Shown: positions 8,775-17,190, numbered from the stretch's first letter. The stretch: DNA of 64,000 nt from Longimicrobium sp. (GCF_036388275.1 NZ_DASVSF010000098.1:17300-81299), one strand, 5' to 3'. Made by a program: numbers and translations. The notes: generated by a model not told the origin, from the sequence alone.

Positions 8775-9383
8775 ATGCGAGACGACGAGGCGGGCGGGCC
8801 CATCGGCGGCGGACCCACGGGGCACGGGGCGGGGGGCGGATCTCCGGCGGGGGGACCGAACGACGGGCACTTCCTGACGGGCGGGCATGTGCCGAGCGAC
8901 GACGACATGGTGTCGCGTCCGGCGGTGAAGCCCACCGATCCCACGGGGCTGCGGCGGGACCCGGGCGCCATCCGCGCCGAAGACACCGAGCCGTACATCG
9001 GCCTGCAGTACATCGCGCGGCTGTTCAAGATCGTGGCGATGATCGTGCTGGTGGCCATCATCGCCGAGGTGGTGGCCGGGCTGATGTTCGAGGCTTCGTC
9101 GGAGGCGCCCGCCTGGCCGGAACTGGCGCTGAACCTGCTGGCCGAGGTCATCCAGGGCGGCGTGCTCTCGGCCATGCTGTGGGGCGCGGGCGACCTGACG
9201 CTGCTGCTGATCGACGTGGGCCACGACGTGCGCGCCGGACGCGTGCTGCTGGGCCGCATGTCTGCCCGCATGAACGCGCCCGACGGCGGCAACATGCGCC
9301 GCGAGCGGTCGGTCGAGCGCGGTGGACCCGGGGAAGGTCCTACCGGGACCCCCGGAGGCGAGCCCCGTTCGGGTCCGCGCTGA
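8775..9383 (+). CDS. Two-helix membrane protein, paralogue of the 48.4-48.8 kb gene
   Basis: A 202-residue protein with a GGGGAGAGGG ribosome binding site. About 65 Gly/Pro-rich, probably disordered residues come first. The conserved block follows: YIGLQYIARLFKI, a first transmembrane helix (VAMIVLVAIIAEVVAGL), a second hydrophobic segment (GGVLSAMLWGAGDLTLLLID) and HDVRAGRVLLGRM. The same block recurs in the minus-strand gene at 48364-48849 (GLRYIARMFKI..., LLWGAADMGLMLIE, HDLRATRILVGRL). I know no named family for it. The His-Asp-x-Arg-Ala block after the second helix is the most conserved part and could be a functional site. Confidence 0.8.
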   Translation: MRDDEAGGPIGGGPTGHGAGGGSPAGGPNDGHFLTGGHVPSDDDMVSRPAVKPTDPTGLRRDPGAIRAEDTEPYIGLQYIARLFKIVAMIVLVAIIAEVVAGLMFEASSEAPAWPELALNLLAEVIQGGVLSAMLWGAGDLTLLLIDVGHDVRAGRVLLGRMSARMNAPDGGNMRRERSVERGGPGEGPTGTPGGEPRSGPR

Positions 9384-9413
9384 TCCGTTCGATCGAGAAA
9401 ACCGAAAGAGCAT

Positions 9414-9502
9414 CACGCAGAGGACGCAGAGAAGACGGAGAGGACGCAGAGGGCTGACCCAAGCCTCTGCGTCCTCTCTTTTGCCTCTGCGACCTCTGCG
9501 TG
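9414..9502. terminator. Long hairpin repeat between convergent genes
   Basis: Inverted arms CACGCAGAGGACGCAGAG (9414-9431) and CTCTGCGACCTCTGCGTG (9485-9502) match at 17 of 18 positions. Inner copies of AGGACGCAGAG / CTCTGCGTCCT also pair. A second copy lies between mreB and the helicase gene (24984-25080), again between convergent genes. This suggests a bidirectional terminator. Confidence 0.6.
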
Positions 9503-9539
9503 AAACTGCTGTTACCGGACGGAGTCGAGGGGCCGGGGA

Positions 9540-10016
9540 TCAGCGGACGATGATCCGCTTTTCGACCGTACGTTCCGTCGCGGCGTTCAGGTTGCCGTCC
9601 AGCACCCGGCGTCCGTACGCGCGGATGGTGGCCTCGCCGCGGACGTCGAAGCGTACCTCGACGGAGCGGGGAAGGCTGACGAGCGCCTGGGTGCAGACCT
9701 CGCCCTCCACGCGGTCGAACGGGGTGATCGTAGCCAGGTTGCCCTGCACCGCCTTTTCCGCCCCGTCCGCCCGCCAGCACCCGTTGGGTCCGGTGGTGGT
9801 GATCGTCACCTGGAAGGGCTCGCCGGCGGTGACCGAATCCGGCGCGGTGATCACGCCCAGCGCCGGATCGGCGAAGGTCTGCACGTTGCTGGCGGACCAT
9901 TCCACGATGCCCACGTGGCGCCCCGCCTCGGGCTCGGGGAAGAAGTTGTCCAGCCGGTTGCACGCGGCGCCGGCGAGCAGGGCGGAGATCAGGATCAGAG
10001 AGGATGTGTTCTTCAT
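9540..10016 (-). CDS. Hypothetical lipoprotein
   Basis: A 158-residue lipoprotein (signal LILISALLAGAAC, Cys19). The mature part reads like an immunoglobulin-type beta sandwich: PDSVTAGEPFQVTITTTGPNG, with two later Cys that may pair (GCWRAD and VCTQALV). The function is unknown. It lies 77 bases downstream of the xanthine dehydrogenase FAD-subunit gene on the same strand and could be read through from it. Confidence 0.75.
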   Translation of the reverse strand: MKNTSSLILISALLAGAACNRLDNFFPEPEAGRHVGIVEWSASNVQTFADPALGVITAPDSVTAGEPFQVTITTTGPNGCWRADGAEKAVQGNLATITPFDRVEGEVCTQALVSLPRSVEVRFDVRGEATIRAYGRRVLDGNLNAATERTVEKRIIVR

Positions 10017-10093
10017 GGCCGGTCAGGTGGAGAAGTGTTCATCTGCGTCGTACACACGATCCATGAACGTCTTTCCCCGGCGGAAAGTGACAC

Positions 10094-10915
10094 TCACTGC
10101 GTCTCGCCCCACCACTGGCGCAGCAAATTGCTCGCGACGCGAAGCCGGTACGCGGCGGTGGAGCGGACGTCGTCGATGGGCGTGATCTCGCCCTCCAGCA
10201 CCTGCTGCGCCTCGTCGATGGACCCGCCCGCCGCCAGGCACCGCTCCGTCGCCGGCACCCTCACCACCGTCGCCGCCACGCTGCCGAAGGCGATGCGTGG
10301 CTCCGGCCCGCGCACGGCCCCCATCACCACCTTGCTGATGGCCTGGGCCGCCCGCGTCCCCACCTTCCGGAACCACTGCGTCCCCTCCACCCGCGGCACT
10401 TCGACCGCCACGATCAGCTCGTCGGGGCGGACGACGGTCGCGCGATAGCCCGTGTAGAGCTCGTTGACGGGGACGCGACGCTCGCCTGCCGCGCTGCGCA
10501 GGACGACGACGGCATCCGCCACGGCGAGGACGGGAAGGCTGTCGGCGGCCGGGGAGCCGTTGGCGATGTTCCCCGCGATCGTGCCCCGGTTCTGGATCTG
10601 CACGCCGCCTACCTCGCGCGACGCCGCCACCATCGCGGGAAGCCACTCGCGGACCACGTCGGAGCGGATCATCTCCGTGTACGTGGTCAGCGCGCCCAGC
10701 CGCAGCACGCCACCGTCCGCACTGATTCCGCGCAGCTCGTCCAGCCCCCAGATGTTGATGAACCGGCGATCGCTCGTGGTGCCGAAGTGCAGGTTAACGA
10801 ACACGTCGGTGCACCCCGCGAGGGGCACCCGCGGCCCGTCCTCGGCAAGGATGCGGAGCGCCTCGTCGAGCGTGCGGGCTGGACGCAGGTCCAGCGTGGT
10901 GGTCGCCGTCTTCAT
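10094..10915 (-). CDS. xdhB: Xanthine dehydrogenase FAD-binding subunit
   Basis: A 273-residue FAD-domain subunit of a molybdenum hydroxylase (symbol in E. coli style). FAD-binding signatures are visible: VPLAGCTDVFVNLHFG near residue 32, and QIQNRGTIAGNIANGSPAAD near residues 102-121. The C-terminal CO-dehydrogenase-flavoprotein-like domain follows. Its ATG overlaps the stop of the iron-sulfur subunit gene (ATGA), so the three subunits form one operon (large, 2Fe-2S, FAD). The subunit passes electrons from the iron-sulfur centres to FAD and on to the acceptor. Confidence 0.92.
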   Translation of the reverse strand: MKTATTTLDLRPARTLDEALRILAEDGPRVPLAGCTDVFVNLHFGTTSDRRFINIWGLDELRGISADGGVLRLGALTTYTEMIRSDVVREWLPAMVAASREVGGVQIQNRGTIAGNIANGSPAADSLPVLAVADAVVVLRSAAGERRVPVNELYTGYRATVVRPDELIVAVEVPRVEGTQWFRKVGTRAAQAISKVVMGAVRGPEPRIAFGSVAATVVRVPATERCLAAGGSIDEAQQVLEGEITPIDDVRSTAAYRLRVASNLLRQWWGETQ

Positions 10916-11334
10916 GCGTTCTGGATGGCCCGGTAGATGGCTTCGTAGCCGGTGCATCGGCAGAGATTTCCCGCCAGGCCGGTGCGGATGTCGTCCAGCG
11001 ACGGGTCCGGGCCCAGGGCGATGGCGGCCAGGATCATCCCCGGCGTGCAGATGCCGCACTGCGCACCGCTGAACTCGGCGAAGGCGCGCTGGTAGGGGTG
11101 CGTGCCGCCCAGCCCCTCGATGGTCGTCACCTCCGCGTCCGCCGCCTGGGCGAAGGGGACGAGGCAGGCGACGACGGGGAGCCCGTCCACCAGCACCGTG
11201 CAGGCGCCGCACTCGCCCTCGCCGCACCCCTCCTTGGTGCCCGTCAGCCCGCACTCCTCGCGCAGCACGTCCAGCAGGCGCTTCATGGGATGCGCGTCGA
11301 CCTCCGTCTCGGCGCCGTTCAGCGTGAAGCGCAT
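10912..11334 (-). CDS. xdhC: Xanthine dehydrogenase 2Fe-2S subunit
   Basis: A 140-residue iron-sulfur subunit. The plant-type ferredoxin cluster motif is CGEGECGACTVLVDG with a following Cys (VVACLVPF). The second cluster uses CGICTPGM and CRCTGY in the C-terminal helical domain. The length is slightly shorter than the usual 150-170 residues, but both domains are complete. The gene overlaps the large-subunit gene by 16 bases and the FAD-subunit gene by four. It carries electrons from the molybdopterin site to FAD. Confidence 0.93.
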   Translation of the reverse strand: MRFTLNGAETEVDAHPMKRLLDVLREECGLTGTKEGCGEGECGACTVLVDGLPVVACLVPFAQAADAEVTTIEGLGGTHPYQRAFAEFSGAQCGICTPGMILAAIALGPDPSLDDIRTGLAGNLCRCTGYEAIYRAIQNA

Positions 11335-13475
11335 GCCACCTCCATGATGGTTTCGGGGATCGCGGGGATGGAGCGCACGTCCAGTCCCAGGTGGCGGATG
11401 GCGTTGACGACCGCCGGCGCGGGCCCGTCGATGGGCATCTCGCCCACGCCCTTGGCGCCGAACGGGCCGTATCCACTCGGATTTTCCAGGACGATCACGT
11501 CCATCCGCGGCGCGTCGAGGGTGGTGGGGATGGTGTAATTGGTCAGTGTGGGATTGGCCATGCCGCCGTTCTTCATCACCACGTTCTCGTTGAGCGCCCA
11601 GCCCACGCCCTGCGCAGACCCGCCCTCGATCTGCCCGACCACCATGGACGGGTGGATGGCCTTGCCGATCTCGTGCACGATGGTCAGGTGCAGCGGCTTT
11701 ACCTCGTAGGTGACGGGGTCCAGCTCCACCTCGGCCACGTCGCATCCCCAGCCGTACGCGGCATAGGCGTCGCCCGTGTACTCGGTGTCGTCCCAGGAAA
11801 TTTCCTCGGGCTTCTCGAACTGGCGGGTGATGGATAGCGGCCCGTGCTCACGCAGGTACTCGCCCGGCGTCAACTCGCCCAGCCGCTCGCGCATCTCCTC
11901 GGCGCAGCGCTGCAGGATCTTGCCGACGACCATGCAGGTGCGCGACGCCACCGTGGGCCCGCTGTCGGGCACCTGGTGAGTGTCGGGCTGCACGATCTCT
12001 ACGTTCTCGTACGGAATCCCCAGCGCGTCGGCAACGATCTGCGCGTGCATCGTCCGCGTGCCCTGGCCCATCTCCACGCTGGCGACGCGGATGCGGGCGC
12101 CCGTCTCCGTCGCCTCGAGCGTGGCTTTCGACGCCAGGTAGATTTCGCCGCTGCCGGTGAAGCCCGAGCCGTGGAAGAACAGCGACAGCCCGATGCCGCG
12201 GTTCGACCCGGCGTACTCGGCGCGCTTGCGGTGGTAGTCGGACCGTTCCACCCCGGCGCGCAGGGCCTCCACGGCGCTGCAGTCCTCGCCCATCACCTGG
12301 CCCGTGGCGCTGGTGTCGCCGGGGCGCAGCGCATTCAGCTCGCGGAGCGCCGCCGGGTCCATCCCCAGCGTCTCGGCGATGCGGTCCATGTGCACTTCGG
12401 TGGCGAACTGCGTCTGCGGCGCGCCGAAGCCGCGGAAGGCGCCGTTCGGCGGCGTGTTGGTCATCACCGCGCGCCCCACGATGGTCGTGTGGTCGCAGCG
12501 GTACGGCCCGGCGGCGTGGATGCATCCGCGCGACAGGACGACGGGGCTCAGGGTGACGTACGCGCCGCCGTCCATCAGCACGTCGATCTCCATGGCCACC
12601 AGCCGACCGTCCTTCATCACCCCCGTGCGATGGCGGATGATGGATGGGTGCCGCTTGGTGGTGGCGATCATGTCTTCCACGCGGTCGTACACCATCTTCA
12701 CCGGCCGGCCGGCCTTCCGGGCCAGCAGCGAGGCGTGCCCCGCCAGGATGTTGGGGTACTCTTCCTTGCCGCCGAACCCCCCACCCGTCTCGGTCTGCAC
12801 CACGCGCACGCGCTCGTCGGGGAGCACCAGCAGGGCCTTGAGCGCCTTGTGCACGTAGTACGGGCACTGCATGGAGCCGTAGACCGTGATCCCGTTGTTC
12901 TCGGGGACGGCGATCACGCCGTTGGTCTCGATGTAGACGTGCTCCTGGTGGCCGGTGCGGTAGGTGCCTTCGACGATCACGTCCGCCGTCGCCATCGCAG
13001 CCTCGGTGTCGCCCTTGCGGATGCGCAGGTGCTTGAAGACGGTGGGCGACTGCTCGGGGTCCAGCACGGGCTCGGCCTCGACGTACTCGATGCGCACTTC
13101 GGCCGCGAGAAGCTTGTCGCGGTCCTCGTGCGCCAGCAGCAGGATGGGCTCCGCCACGTGGTTGATTTCGTCCGACACCAGGAACGGCTGGTCGGCCTCG
13201 ATCAGCGCGACGAAGTTGCACTGCGGGCCGGGGATGTCGCGATAGTCGACGATGGTGAACCCGGCCGGGTCGAAGTCCAGGTGGATGGCGCGCACCCGTC
13301 CCTTGGGGATGGTGGCCCGGATGGTCCGGCCGTACAGCATTCCCGGAAAGCTCAGGTCGTCGATGTACTTGGCCGTGCCCAGGGTCTTGGCCATTCCATC
13401 CTTGCGCGATACGCTCCGGCCGACGGCTGGGGTCATGCGGGCCTGCTGCTGCGGTGGGGATGAGTGGAGGTGCAT
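11319..13475 (-). CDS. xdhA: Xanthine dehydrogenase molybdopterin-binding subunit
   Basis: A 718-residue large subunit of the xanthine oxidase family. Conserved blocks seen: GKAKYIDD-like TLGTAKYIDDLSFPGMLYG at the N-terminus, QTETGGGFGGKEE, GAFRGFGAPQ, VEMGQGTRTM and the C-terminal GAKGVGEMP with the catalytic Glu. Neighbouring guanine deaminase, urate and allantoin genes make hypoxanthine/xanthine the likely substrate, rather than CO or aldehydes. The start could also be ATG at 13436 (MTPAVGR); no strong ribosome binding site separates the two. It diverges from guaD. Confidence 0.92.
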   Translation of the reverse strand: MHLHSSPPQQQARMTPAVGRSVSRKDGMAKTLGTAKYIDDLSFPGMLYGRTIRATIPKGRVRAIHLDFDPAGFTIVDYRDIPGPQCNFVALIEADQPFLVSDEINHVAEPILLLAHEDRDKLLAAEVRIEYVEAEPVLDPEQSPTVFKHLRIRKGDTEAAMATADVIVEGTYRTGHQEHVYIETNGVIAVPENNGITVYGSMQCPYYVHKALKALLVLPDERVRVVQTETGGGFGGKEEYPNILAGHASLLARKAGRPVKMVYDRVEDMIATTKRHPSIIRHRTGVMKDGRLVAMEIDVLMDGGAYVTLSPVVLSRGCIHAAGPYRCDHTTIVGRAVMTNTPPNGAFRGFGAPQTQFATEVHMDRIAETLGMDPAALRELNALRPGDTSATGQVMGEDCSAVEALRAGVERSDYHRKRAEYAGSNRGIGLSLFFHGSGFTGSGEIYLASKATLEATETGARIRVASVEMGQGTRTMHAQIVADALGIPYENVEIVQPDTHQVPDSGPTVASRTCMVVGKILQRCAEEMRERLGELTPGEYLREHGPLSITRQFEKPEEISWDDTEYTGDAYAAYGWGCDVAEVELDPVTYEVKPLHLTIVHEIGKAIHPSMVVGQIEGGSAQGVGWALNENVVMKNGGMANPTLTNYTIPTTLDAPRMDVIVLENPSGYGPFGAKGVGEMPIDGPAPAVVNAIRHLGLDVRSIPAIPETIMEVACASR

Positions 13476-13523
13476 CTGGAACGAATACGCGTTTTCCGTG
13501 CGCGCGCAACTGCGAACTGTGGT

Positions 13524-13668
13524 CTCACACGGAGGGCACGGAGGACACGGAGGGAAAAAGATGGAGGAACGACAGGAACTGGGAAGGGATCAGCGCGAGA
13601 ATTACCCCGATCCAATGATTGTTTCTCCTGTTGCAGTTCCTCTGTGTCCTCCGTGCCCTCCGTGTGAG
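13524..13668. repeat. Long inverted repeat in the xdh-guaD intergenic region
   Basis: Arms of 30 bases at 13524-13553 and 13639-13668 are complementary at 29 positions and are built of (ACACGG AGGGC ACGGAGG)-type units. The element resembles the CGCAGAGG hairpins at 9.4 and 25.0 kb. Here it lies between divergent genes, so termination cannot be its only role. Confidence 0.65.
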
Positions 13669-13681
13669 GCCTTCCTTTTTC

Positions 13682-13710
13682 TTGTCCTGACCCCCCGCAT
13701 CGGCTATGGT
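13682..13710 (+). promoter_or_regulatory. Candidate sigma-70-type promoter of guaD
   Basis: TTGTCC (13682-13687) and TATGGT (13705-13710) are separated by 17 bases, each matching four of six consensus positions. Transcription would start about 40 bases before the guaD ATG. This is a prediction from spacing and sequence only. Confidence 0.4.
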
Positions 13711-13757
13711 ACGGATGACACCATCGACTGCTCTTCCACTTTTCCGACGCCCCCGGA

Positions 13758-14327
13758 ATGACCATCCCGCCCATCCAGATTGGCTACCCCGACTGGGTAG
13801 AGTCCCTGATCGACTGGAACCGCCGCTACACGTCGGACGAAGATAAGATGCGGCTCGCCATCGAGGTTTCGCGCGAGAACGTCGTGCGGCAGACGGGCGG
13901 GCCTTTCGGCGCGGCGATCTTCGAGCGGGACACGGGCGCGCTGGTGGCCGTGGGGATGAACAGCGTGGTGCGGCTGAACAACTGCACGCTCCATGGTGAG
14001 ATGGTGGCGTTCATGATGGCGCAGGCGCGGCTGGGGTCGTTCACCCTGCGCTCCGACGATGGACCCGTCTACGAGCTGGTGACCTCGTGCGAGCCGTGCG
14101 CCATGTGCCTGGGCGCCACGCTGTGGAGCGGCGTGCGCCGCGTGCTCTGCGGCGCCCATCGCGACGACGCCAGGCGGCTGAACTTCGAGGAGGGCCCCGT
14201 CTTTCCCGAATCGCACGAGTACCTGGAGGCGCGCGGCATCGAGATCATCCACGGCGTGCTGCGCGAAGAGGCCAACGCAGTGCTCGAGCTCTACCGGACG
14301 AGCCAGGGCATCATCTACAACGGATGA
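13758..14327 (+). CDS. guaD: Guanine deaminase (CMP/dCMP deaminase superfamily)
   Basis: A 189-residue nucleoside-deaminase-fold protein that would convert guanine to xanthine, feeding the divergent xanthine dehydrogenase. Zinc ligands and catalytic Glu are visible: His79 and Glu81 in LHGEM, Cys114 and Cys117 in SCEPCAMC. The GGPFGAAIF loop is also present. The C-terminal part (LNFEEGPVFPESHEYLEARGIEII) resembles guanine deaminases of the Bacillus GuaD type. Its last codons overlap the ATG of the next gene (ATGA). Other nucleobase deamination is possible, but the context favours guanine. Confidence 0.88.
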   Translation: MTIPPIQIGYPDWVESLIDWNRRYTSDEDKMRLAIEVSRENVVRQTGGPFGAAIFERDTGALVAVGMNSVVRLNNCTLHGEMVAFMMAQARLGSFTLRSDDGPVYELVTSCEPCAMCLGATLWSGVRRVLCGAHRDDARRLNFEEGPVFPESHEYLEARGIEIIHGVLREEANAVLELYRTSQGIIYNG

Positions 14328-15685
14328 CGGCGCCAGTGCTTGAGTGCGTTAGTGCGGGAGTGAACGGCTCCCTGGATTCCGTCGACCTGGACGCTGCCGC
14401 GGCCCGGCTGCGCCCCGCCAACCTGGAGTTCGCCGCGCGCTACCCGGGCGAGACCAGCGCCCGCCAGCCGGTGCACACCGTCTATGCGGGTGCCCAGTTC
14501 TTTCGCCATGACAGCGCGGTGGAGCATGGGCAGCTCGCGCTGCGTGCGCTAGAGGACTACGCGCCCACCGCGGCCGAGTTCGCGGGCGCGCTGGGGCTGC
14601 CCGCGGACGATCTTGCGGAGGCGCTGTACGCGCGCGTGGTCGACAAGCTGACGCGCGAGCCGGTGGAGGACTTCCGCCTGGATTTCGAGGACGGCTACGG
14701 CAGCCGCCCCGACGCCGAGGAGGATGAGACCGCCGTCACGACGGCACGCGAGATGGCGCGCGGGATGGATGCCGGGATGCTTCCCGCGTACGTCGGCCTG
14801 CGCCTGAAGCCGCTGAACGAGGAGCTGCGCGGCCGCGCCATCCGCACGCTGGACCTGTTTATGACGACGCTGCTGCAGGCGAGCGGAGGGCGGCTCCCCG
14901 CCGGCTTCGTGCTGACGGTGCCCAAGGTGACCATCCCCGAGCAGGCGGCCTTCTTCAGCGACGTGCTGGACCTGCTGGAGCCGCGCCTGGGGCTGGCCGA
15001 GGGAGCGCTGAAGTTCGAGTTGATGGTGGAGGTGCCGCAGGCCGTCATCGGCGCGGACGGCCGAAGTCCGCTTCCCGGCTTCCTGGCCGCCGCGCGCGGA
15101 CGGCTGACCGGGGCGCACTTCGGCACCTACGACTACACGTCGGGCGTGGGGATCACCGCCGCGTACCAGGGAATGCGCCACAAGGCGTGCGATTTTGCGC
15201 GCCACGCCATGCAGGTGGCGTTCGCCGGCACGGGGATCTGGCTTTCGGATGGATCCACCGCCGTGCTCCCCGTCCCCCCGCACGAGGGCGGCGCGCTCAC
15301 GCCGGGGCAGGCGCGCGAGAACCGCGACGCCGTGCACCGCGCCTGGCGGATGCACTTCGAAGACGTGCAGCACTCGCTGGTGCACGGCTTCTACCAGGGG
15401 TGGGACCTTCACCCCGCGCAGCTGCCCACGCGCTACGCCGCCGTGTTCGCCTTCTTCCTGGCCGGGCGCGACGCCGCCGCGGCGCGCCTGCGCGGGTTCC
15501 TGGCGAAAGCCGCGCAGGCCGGCGACAGTTTCGACGATCCGCACGCGGGGCAGGGCCTGCTCAACTACTTCCTCCGCGGCATCGCCTGCGGCGCCTTCGA
15601 CGAGGCGGAGGTCAGGGAGCACACCGGGCTCTCCGCCGACGACCTCGCCAGCCGATCGTTCCACCACATCATCGGCCACCGCTGA
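14324..15685 (+). CDS. DUF6986 / HpcH-citrate lyase superfamily protein
   Basis: A 453-residue protein resembling the HpcH/HpaI-citrate lyase beta TIM-barrel group, in the branch now called DUF6986. Blocks seen: EDFRLDFEDGYGSRPDAEED (residues ~108-127, acidic residues suited to Mg2+), GLRLKPLN, VLTVPKVTIPEQA, KFELMVEVPQAVIG and HFGTYDYTSGVGIT. The family's reaction is not established to my knowledge. Related barrels cleave or form malyl-/citramalyl-CoA or condense glyoxylate, so a role in using glyoxylate from purine breakdown is an inference. The first ~13 codons contain GTGCGTTAGTGCGGGA, a repeat that is normally intergenic, so GTG 14360 may be the true start. Confidence 0.83.
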   Translation: MTAPVLECVSAGVNGSLDSVDLDAAAARLRPANLEFAARYPGETSARQPVHTVYAGAQFFRHDSAVEHGQLALRALEDYAPTAAEFAGALGLPADDLAEALYARVVDKLTREPVEDFRLDFEDGYGSRPDAEEDETAVTTAREMARGMDAGMLPAYVGLRLKPLNEELRGRAIRTLDLFMTTLLQASGGRLPAGFVLTVPKVTIPEQAAFFSDVLDLLEPRLGLAEGALKFELMVEVPQAVIGADGRSPLPGFLAAARGRLTGAHFGTYDYTSGVGITAAYQGMRHKACDFARHAMQVAFAGTGIWLSDGSTAVLPVPPHEGGALTPGQARENRDAVHRAWRMHFEDVQHSLVHGFYQGWDLHPAQLPTRYAAVFAFFLAGRDAAAARLRGFLAKAAQAGDSFDDPHAGQGLLNYFLRGIACGAFDEAEVREHTGLSADDLASRSFHHIIGHR

Positions 15686-15707
15686 TCGCGCATCCCAACA
15701 AGAAGAA

Positions 15708-15738
15708 GCCCCGCCGGAGCAAGCTCCCGCGGGGCTTT
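15708..15738 (+). terminator. Rho-independent terminator of the guaD operon
   Basis: The stem GCCCCGC (15708-15714) / GCGGGGC (15729-15735), extended by inner pairing of GGAG and CTCC, is followed by TTTCG. It lies 22 bases after the upstream stop and before the convergent GNAT gene. Confidence 0.75.
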
Positions 15739-15758
15739 CGCCGTTAGAAAATCTCTAC

Positions 15759-16343
15759 TCAGGCGTTCGTCGCCAGTCCGAGATTCTTGTACCAGAGCAG
15801 CTGGATTTCGCCGGGGAGCCCGGGATAGGCGGAGGGGTCGACCGTGGTGAGAACGCAGCCCTGTCGCGCGTAGAACCTGCATGCGGGCACGTTCACGTTC
15901 TGCGTCTCCACCTTGATCTGGCGGCACCCCCTCGCCCGCGCCCACGCCTCGGCGGCGCGGAAGAGCGCCGCGCCCACGCCGTTGCTGCGCGCTTTCGGGG
16001 CAACGCGAATGTCCCAGAGCACGGCCAGGTCGCGCCGCCCTTCCAGCATGTCGACGCCGGGCGTGTCGAACGCGATCACCGCTCCGCCCACGCGCCTGCC
16101 GCCTGCTCTCGCTGCGAGCACGCCCCACCTGGACACGTCGAATCGCCTCGCCCATTCGGACGGATGCTCACTGTGGAGCGCGTCGTAGTCCTTGATGTAC
16201 GGGGAAGGAACAGCCACCTCTGTGAGCACGAAGCGCTCGCCATCGCGGTGCACCTCGAACGCCGAGGCGACCTCGAAGGCGATGGGGACGCTGGCGTAGT
16301 CTCGGAGGCTGGCAGTCGACTCCTCGGTAATCTCAACATCCAT
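15759..16343 (-). CDS. GNAT family N-acetyltransferase
   Basis: A 194-residue GNAT protein. The acetyl-CoA-binding region is clear: LWDIRVAPKARSNGVGAALF (residues ~115-135), followed by AEAWARARGCRQIKVETQNVN and ACRFYARQGC. The substrate is unknown. Its ATG overlaps the stop of the upstream gene by one base (TGATG), so it is probably translated from the same transcript. The gene sits inside the purine block but has no obvious link to it. Confidence 0.9.
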   Translation of the reverse strand: MDVEITEESTASLRDYASVPIAFEVASAFEVHRDGERFVLTEVAVPSPYIKDYDALHSEHPSEWARRFDVSRWGVLAARAGGRRVGGAVIAFDTPGVDMLEGRRDLAVLWDIRVAPKARSNGVGAALFRAAEAWARARGCRQIKVETQNVNVPACRFYARQGCVLTTVDPSAYPGLPGEIQLLWYKNLGLATNA

Positions 16344-17188
16344 CACGGACGCCTGCGCACAGGCGTGTGCTGACGCTGTGCCGTGTCGGCGACGGCGCGC
16401 GGCGTGAAGGTGCCATCCAGGAATCGATAGCCGCTGTACCGCTCGTGCTCGACGTAGTACTCGCCGCGCGGAATCTTCCGCCAGAAGAGCGTGGTTTCGG
16501 CGAGCAGGATGGAGTGGAACTGGGGATCGGGCGGGAGATAGCTGGCCTCGCCGCCGGCGTCTTCCACCGGCTCGCGGGTGCGGAAAACCCATTGGGCGCG
16601 CGCCAGCGTGTTGTCCGGGCGCAGCGTCAGCATGCCCTCGATCTGCCCCTTTTCGCCCAGCCGCTCGCGCGGGCAGAAGCCGATCACCGTTTCGCCCGCC
16701 GCACCCGGCACGAACGCCAGCGTGTGCATCCGGGCGAACATCGTCTGCGTGAAGTGCTGCGCGTCGCCCGCATCCAGGTGCATGTACCACCAGAATGTTG
16801 TGCGATCACCCACGGACGCGCCGTTTCGGAATGCGTAGCCCTGTCTGGGCAAGAACGGATCGGCCCCCCACGGCAGGGAGCCTTGCATCCAGCCGATGTT
16901 CGTGGGGCCAGGCCTTCCGATCTCGGCGCGAGCAACGGTGTCCCGCTGCGTTTCCATCAAGCCAAAGATGTGTAGCGAGTCCGCGCCTACCTGCCAGTAC
17001 CGGCTCCGCATGCGCTCCCACGCTGCGCGGGCGCCTGGGTCGTCGCGATGCGGGCAGATCCGCCGGCGCGCCCTTGCCGTGACGGGCGCGAGCGTCACGG
17101 GCGCGGCCTCCATCCTGATGACCAGCGTGGTGTCTGCCGAGGCGAGGTCGACCACCCGCGTCCGGAAGCCGATGCGGCGCACGGTCAC
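16343..17188 (-). CDS. Hypothetical protein with truncated carboxypeptidase-regulatory-like start
   Basis: A 281-residue frame with GTG start (TVRRIGFRTRVVDL). The first ~40 residues look like the final strands of a carboxypeptidase-regulatory-like/plug domain, ending MEAAPVTLAPVTA. Such proteins normally have a signal peptide and about 60 more residues before this point; neither is present here. The upstream frame runs back open into the preceding gene but does not look coding. The remainder contains two Cys (ICPHRD, GFCPRE) and reads as a beta-rich secreted domain of unknown function. I regard it as possibly N-terminally truncated. Confidence 0.65.
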   Translation of the reverse strand: MTVRRIGFRTRVVDLASADTTLVIRMEAAPVTLAPVTARARRRICPHRDDPGARAAWERMRSRYWQVGADSLHIFGLMETQRDTVARAEIGRPGPTNIGWMQGSLPWGADPFLPRQGYAFRNGASVGDRTTFWWYMHLDAGDAQHFTQTMFARMHTLAFVPGAAGETVIGFCPRERLGEKGQIEGMLTLRPDNTLARAQWVFRTREPVEDAGGEASYLPPDPQFHSILLAETTLFWRKIPRGEYYVEHERYSGYRFLDGTFTPRAVADTAQRQHTPVRRRP

Positions 17189-17190
17189 GG

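Noticed and set aside
10912..11745. 277-codon frame for the 2Fe-2S subunit starting at 11745
   Set aside because: Residues before 11334 are a shifted reading of the large-subunit gene; the ferredoxin domain begins at RFTLNGAETEV.
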